From contig NW_006767436.1 in assembly GCF_000264995.1 (NCBI RefSeq), positions 2,350,851 to 2,414,850 on the forward strand: 64,000 bases of DNA. Direction: 5' to 3'. Both the position numbers and the translations under genes were made by a program. Each line of letters begins with the position of its first letter. Within the stretch, counting starts at the first letter, position 1. Source of the DNA: Punctularia strigosozonata HHB-11173 SS5 (taxonomy: Eukaryota; Basidiomycota; Agaricomycetes; Corticiales; Punctulariaceae). This document shows positions 57,901 through 64,000 of this stretch, piece by piece. The notes under the pieces are model-generated. The model had not been told where the DNA came from, did no database searches, and saw only the letters and a program-made list of their open reading frames with translations.

Positions 57901-60900
57901 CTACCCTATCTAACCCTTCATGCAGCTCTATTGCATGGTCCAGAGATATGTCTGGGGTGAGATTGCAAAACTTGATAGTTCTATCTCCAATCTCGTTCTG
58001 GATGAACTCACACGAGCGGCGGTCGACTCCGGCATCAACACTCGCCGCTGCGAAATCATCGCTGATACTATTGCGGCTCTGGCATCCATTGGTTGGCGAG
58101 GTAGAATCATGGCGAAACTGCGAAAGGTCGGTCCAAGCATTGTCAATGCATGTTCAGTTGCCATAACACTATCCTTCAGATGCTAGGCAAAACTTCCACG
58201 AAACCCACAAAGACCCTGGACGAGAACGCGCATTGGCCGGAAATTGCTGTGTTAACTCGATTGGCTTTGGTACCTGGATCTCACGGGAAGCAAATGGGTC
58301 ATCTGCAGCTCTACGTGGCCGAGATTATTCACATCGTCACGCTGATCGCAGCGACCGGAGAGACCAGCGTCCGCAAAGTGATCTACGCGGTCGTCATCAA
58401 CATGCTGCAATTCACAGACGTTTCAAACACCGAAGACGAGAGCCGCTCCGTCATCCGGTCGTTGTTGGAAGAGCTCGCGCAACCTGAGACGCTCAATCTG
58501 TTTGGTCTTACACGCGATACACCTTCAAGCGAATACATCAGTTTCGATGCGGCCACTGATACGGGCCGAATCGATGCTCAGGAGAATCTTTCTCGTTTAT
58601 TGATACGCGTTCTGGACGCCATAGCGGGCAGTCAAGGCAAGTCAAGTTTTTACGCTAATCGAAGCGTTGGTACTGACCGTGTGACAGGCGTCCTCAATGT
58701 ATGGCGAGCGAGATGGATGAGCCTCGTGACTTCAACGGCGTTTCAGCTTTCGCCTGCTATCCAATCTCGGGCCTTCTTGGTTCTGGGAACGCTGGCTACA
58801 TCAGATGTCGACGACGACCTACTTTACCAGATGCTGGTAGCCTTTAAGACAGCGTTATCCCAATCAACGGAGTCGGACACAAGCGCGGTCGTCAGAATGC
58901 TCCGGTGCATCTACAACGTCGTGCCGTCCCTGATCGAGAACTCGCGGTATCTGCCTCATATGTTTTGGCTTGCTGTCGCCCTGTTACAGTCTAGCCACAT
59001 ATCATACTATATGGAGGCCACGCAACTGCTCGTCTCTACTATCACGACCATGGAGAAGCAATCTGCATTCGTGGAAGATGGTGTATCCACAACCCTTTTG
59101 AGCGCTCGGACGCAGATCGAGGACATCGCAGGACAGCTGGACCACCTCCTCGGTCTTTCTTTCACCAACGCCTTTTCCTTTTCTTTGGCCACCACCATCT
59201 TCAAGGGTGTTCGACATTCTGGCCTCAAGGATTCTGCAGATTCTGCTCTACGAACTTTGCTAAAGGCTACTGCGCAAGCGGCAGCGGAGGCCAAAAGCCA
59301 TCCTTCGCCCCTGTGTCCTGACGCATTGGGCTATTTCCTCGCTCTCCTCCCTCTCTCCACCAATACCGAAACTTATCGCCAACTATTACGTGACAGCCAA
59401 GTGGACGAGTTTTGGTTGGTCGAATACCTCAATAACCCCGGCGAAAAGGGGGCCGTGCCGCGGGTGCCATTTGAGCTCTTAGGGGTTCAAGACTCGACGA
59501 CAGCGTTGCTCGTCACATCTTTCGTAGGGGCAATGCTGGAATCGGCCCAAGGAGACGACGCGGAGACCGAAATCTTGTTCAACGTTCTCTCGGACGTCGC
59601 CGTAGCATTCCCGGAGACCGTTTCTCTTGCGTATGTCGTACGATTGCTTCTGAACGGCTGCTCGATCTGACTTCTGCGGCAGCTACGAAGGGCTCCAGGA
59701 GAGGATTCGAGACACCTTCACTAACTCCACGAACCCCGCCATATTGAGTGCCGCGTCCATGGTTTTCCGTGTCGCCATCAAAGACCCGTCACGCAATGGT
59801 AACTTGCGAGGTTCGCAATCTACGTTGAGCACGCTGGACGAGGCAGCGGCCAATGGGCCCGGTCAACCTCAGCTGGCCGCGCTTGAGGTAGGCCGCGTTT
59901 CTGATGCTTGGACGCTGTTGGCTGAATGCCTTGATGCAGGCCATACACATGGAAGGACTGGCCAGCAATTTCCAATTCCTCCCACCAAACCGAGGAGTAG
60001 CCACCAAGATGATCAACTGGATCCCCGAACTTGTCACAAGGATAATAGAGTAATAATCCCCTACTGTACAGTCTGCTGTTTTGCATATTTTCAACCGGTT
60101 ATTCGCGGGGTTATCCGCTGGGCAGTTGTTGTACGGGTCTAAACGTTGTTACCCATCATTGACAGGACGATGCCGTCGGTCCCATGAGCACTGCTTTCAC
60201 GCACGTGTTATTTTTACTCCTGCTCAGCTACCGACATAATTTGCCATATACTTACTCGGAGGACTGACCATCGACTCTCGGGGGTAGCGACACAGGCGCA
60301 TTCATGTCTGTCGCTTCATCATCGCGTTCTATAGCAGGCTTCGCTGTCATCCCTGTTGCTTATTCTTCGTCAACTCCCCACTACATCTACGCCCGTGCTC
60401 ACAGTGGGACGAAGAAAGCGAATAAGACCCGATCTGGTGACCAGTATCCGGACGGTCGTACGCTTTTCTTGGTAAACGTACCACCTGATGCTACCGAGCG
60501 AGAGATCATAGTATTGTTCAAGCACTGTGGAACGATTGAGCGGGTGTCATTCCAAGGCGCAGAGAGGGAGCTGAGTCAGGCCGATGGCGACGAGGATTCG
60601 AGTAGCTCGGACGATGAGGAGCTCCATGCGGATGTCGACGAGGAGCCGCAACCGCGACAGCACAAAAAGCGCAGAGTCAACGAAGAACAACCTCCTGCCG
60701 TACAACCTCTACCCTCGACACCCCTCCGGACACTGAAACCCACCGGCCGTTCCGCTCACGTTGTTTTCCTTGATTCATCATCACTCGACCGCGCCCTCTC
60801 CCCCTCATCCTTCTCCAATACAAAACTCCGGCCATGGCTGACGTCCGACGAACCGTCCGGTCTCACTCATTACCTCTCAAAATATCAGGCCCAGCGACCT

Positions 60901-63900
60901 GCCCTCGACATCGTCAAGGCCCACGCTGATACCTACATGGAACGGTTCGAGTATGACCTGGCTAAGAAAAAGGCAGCGGCGAAATCCAAGTACCGAAAAG
61001 GAGAGGCGATCGTGGACGAAGACGGATTCACCCTTGTCACGCGAGGGGGCGCATATGGGCAGACGGTTGGTGGAGGTGTGGGTGTGGCCAGCAAGCGATT
61101 CCAAGAGACTGCCTCCGGCGAAGCGGAGGGAAAGAGGGGCCGCGGGAGGAGAAAGAAGGAGAGAAAAGAGAAGGAAGGATTCTACGCATTCCAGTTGCAC
61201 GAGAAGAAGCGGAACGGTAAACTCTGCTTCTCCTGACTGTCTGGGACACGTACTGACATCGAGCAACTTCAGAGCTCTTGGATCTGAAACGCAACTGGGA
61301 AGCAGACAAGGCCAAGATCGAAGAGCTCAAGGCATCGCGAAGATTCAAACCATACTGAACGCGAACACGGTACTCCATATCGTAATTGTAGACTCGCACT
61401 TGGCTGTCCCCGGCAGGGACTGCACAACGATTTAGCTGTTTTTGCCCTCGTGTTTTAGTAAGACGACCAGATTTTTCATTACCAGGGCAGTGTACTTATG
61501 GGACTAGATTGAACATGAAAACGAATAGCTGAGACGGGGTACAACGAGAACGGACTAACGATGATTTCGGAACAGAGGGCAACGAACGATACGTGGTTTT
61601 GAGACATCAATCGACAACGAAGGGACTGTTCTGCGAACGAGACAACCATGGAGAGCGATGTGAAGTTCGAAAACGAGTTTAGTCTGCGATTTAGAGCTGG
61701 GATATAAATGATGAGATGGATTGAGAGTAATAGAAATTCTGAGAGCGTGTTGCGTGCTTCAGGCGGCCGTGGCATGGTTGCCCGCCGCGTATCCATGGCT
61801 GTCGAGATCAAGGCTCGCAAGCATGCCGTTCAAGTCCTGCAGACTCGCCATGCTATCTTCCTGGGCGTTGCCGAGGTTCACTCCGGATTGGCGCTCGTAC
61901 GAGTAAGTTCTGCCGACGACGGGGTGGTGCTGGGACTCGTCGCTTCGCTGCGTCTGAACGTGCGCTGCGTCTGTGAACGTTCCGAACTTGCCTGACGAGC
62001 CTGGGCGGGAAGTAGGGGTGACAGGGGAAACCTTGCCACTGCTGCTGCGACTGGCACCGACAACTTTTGAGGCGGCGTGGGTGTCGATGGCGGCTGGTAC
62101 GAAGTTCGAGACATGCCGCGTTGGGTGCCGCGACTGGTGCGACTGGGATCCGCCAAAGTTGGAGAAGTCAGGCCCTTGGTGTCCCTCCCGAGCTTGCGAG
62201 TTCATATCCGGCGAGAAGGGAGAGAACATCGAGCTCCGGCGATCCGTAGGTCCGTTAAACGAGTTGCCGGTAAAGTCTCCCATGGCAAAACTTTCGAAAT
62301 GGGACGCTGCCGCGTTCGCTTCGCTCTCGCGAGTCCGGCCACCGTCACCAGGCGCAACGCGCCCCGCGAATGCATCACTGTTCGAGGGGACTGCTCCGGT
62401 AGATGCAAAAGCGCCGAGGTCAAGACGCTGAAGCAGCTGCATGGCCTGTTCCGTGGTCAACAGCGGCGCTGTGGGTTGCACTTGCGTCTGCAACTGGTGC
62501 TGAAGGTGGGCTTGCATAGCAGCCGCTTGAGCAGCCTGTGCAGCGGCCTGCGCAGCTTTGTCTGGGTTGTGAGGTCATGTCAGTGATCAGCAATTAATGC
62601 ACAACGCGCCACAGACGCACATTGGCTTCGGCCCCAACTCAGGCGAATACGGCTACCACCAATGGGGAAACCCTGCATCTTCTCGATAGCCCGCTCCGCG
62701 TCGGCTTTGCGAACGAACTGCACGAATCCGCAGTGCTTTCCGACGGGTACTTTGACCTGTATACGACATGAAGAACACGGATCGGTGATGAGGCGAAGGG
62801 ACGTACGTAGTGGATATCGCCGAAGGGCGCAAAGAAAGTTCTCAGCGTGTCCTCAGAGATAAGGGGCGACAATCCGCCGACGAAGACGGTTGTGTTATAG
62901 GGGTCCATCGAGGTGAGCTGCTCGCCGTTCGGCCCAATGAGGTTCGACAGGATTGCCCGCGCTTGAGCATGATGCTTCCAAGACTCTTCGGAAATGACGT
63001 ATTTCTGATCCATGTCACTCTCCTGGCGAGCTTGCTGCTGCTGCTGCTGCTGCTGGGCAGCGAACGGGCTCGTGATGGAGTTGACAGCGCCCGAAGACTT
63101 GACAGCACTAGCGGCGTTGCCGTTGGCGTACTGCGCTAGTTGGGCGATCACATCGGGAGGTAGATTCTTGGTAGCATCTTCCACCGACGTGTTCACGAGC
63201 GTCGAGGAGCCTGAGGTGGTGGATGCTGCGCTGGAGGAGGGCGTCACGCCTCCACTGCCTATCTGGTTGTTGACGGGCGAGCCGAACGGCGGCGGCTGAG
63301 GAGCCGTAGGAGAGAAAGCTACAGGAGTAGTGACACTCTTCTGCGGCGGGATCGACGCTATCTGCGATGGCACGCCCGCATTGGACGGGGTCGAAACCTG
63401 CGTGAGTCCGTTGGCAAGCCGCGCGAGGTCGGCAGAGTTCAAGGGATTCAGCGAAGTCGGCGGCTTGAACTTGGCGGTGGCGGGGGAAATCCGCACTAGG
63501 CATCTGATCAATACAAGTCTACGCATATCAGCTTGGCCGCTTACTAGGACGAGACAAGCAGTACAATCCGTGCATCTCGACCAATGCCCTCTGCTGATCG
63601 GCTTCATCCGTGAACCTGGAAGACACGCCGTGAGACGAAATCATACGTCAACTTCCTTCGCCGACGTACCTAACGAATCCATAACCCTTCGAGACGCCGG
63701 TGGCAGGATCGAGCATAATCTTGGCGCTCTTGCAGCTCAAGAACGGTCTGATGAACTTCGGCTCGCGATCGTTTCGCAGGCCAAGGACCGGATTACGGAA
63801 AACCGCGACAAGGTCCGAGTTGCTCGCCTCCGGGGCAAGGTCGCCAACGAATATACTGTACTCCTTCTGAAATGGCTGCCCTGGAACCGAGTTCGGAGGG

Positions 63901-64000
63901 TGCATCGAGGTGTTCAGGGCGGACTGAGGGATGGATGACGCCCAGTTGAGTGTGAAGGGCCGAGTCGAGTTGGGCATTATCGCGGCGTTACCACCGTTGC

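Overview
The window looks like nuclear DNA of a filamentous basidiomycete, most likely an Agaricomycete. Almost every gene is cut by many introns of about 45-70 bases with GTRNGT-like donors. The gene set is fungal (LPMO family AA9, CE16 esterase, Atg22, a fungal MscL, an Ira/neurofibromin RasGAP, DUF6533-like remains), and several proteins match Agaricomycete families as I remember them. I found 26 protein genes that appear intact (one running off the right edge), one decayed gene and three intron-containing tRNAs. I saw no transposon, retroelement, virus-derived element or CRISPR array. Many genes have only short exons and were rebuilt by hand from splice sites; where the summed exon lengths were worked out, they give an unbroken reading frame.

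Left part (1-19.4 kb): CHY zinc-finger protein (-), AlkB-like dioxygenase (+), an N-myristoylation-motif protein ending in a NADAR domain (-), SAP18 (-), NEDD8 (-), an ABM-type small enzyme (-), a secreted CE16-type esterase (-), a PaaI-like thioesterase (+), a LARP7/Pof8-type telomerase RNA protein (-), an orphan Cys/His protein (-), tRNA-Arg(ACG), an arrestin-like protein (-) and tRNA-Ala(AGC).

Middle part (20-45 kb): Atg22-type permease (+), MscL channel with a zinc ribbon (-), U5 snRNP 40K WD protein (+), a basidiomycete protein of unknown function (-), secreted AA9 LPMO (-), PPIL4 cyclophilin-RRM protein (+), P5C dehydrogenase Put2 (+), tRNA-Arg(TCG), a proline/serine-rich protein (-), Cdc7 kinase (-), a WBP2/GRAM protein (+), a decayed DUF6533-like membrane protein (+) and a membrane-anchored ubiquitin protease (+).

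Right part (45-64 kb): a small secreted protein (-), a DNAJC28-domain mitochondrial protein (-), a SMYD-like SET protein (+), a roughly 10-kb Ira/NF1 RasGAP gene in about 33 exons (+), the rRNA processing factor RRP7 (+) and the 3' part of a Nam8/Ngr1-type RNA-binding protein (-).

The content is mainly housekeeping: splicing and RNA (SNRNP40, PPIL4, SAP18, LARP7, RRP7, Nam8-like), ubiquitin and NEDD8, Ras and cell-cycle signalling (NF1, Cdc7), and mitochondrial metabolism (Put2). Two secreted plant-polysaccharide enzymes (AA9, CE16) point to a saprotroph or wood/litter decayer. I see no clustered new multi-gene system. The unusual signals are five GC-AG introns, a probably membrane-tethered NADAR protein, a NEDD8 with odd residues, MscL carrying a zinc ribbon, and very small exons.
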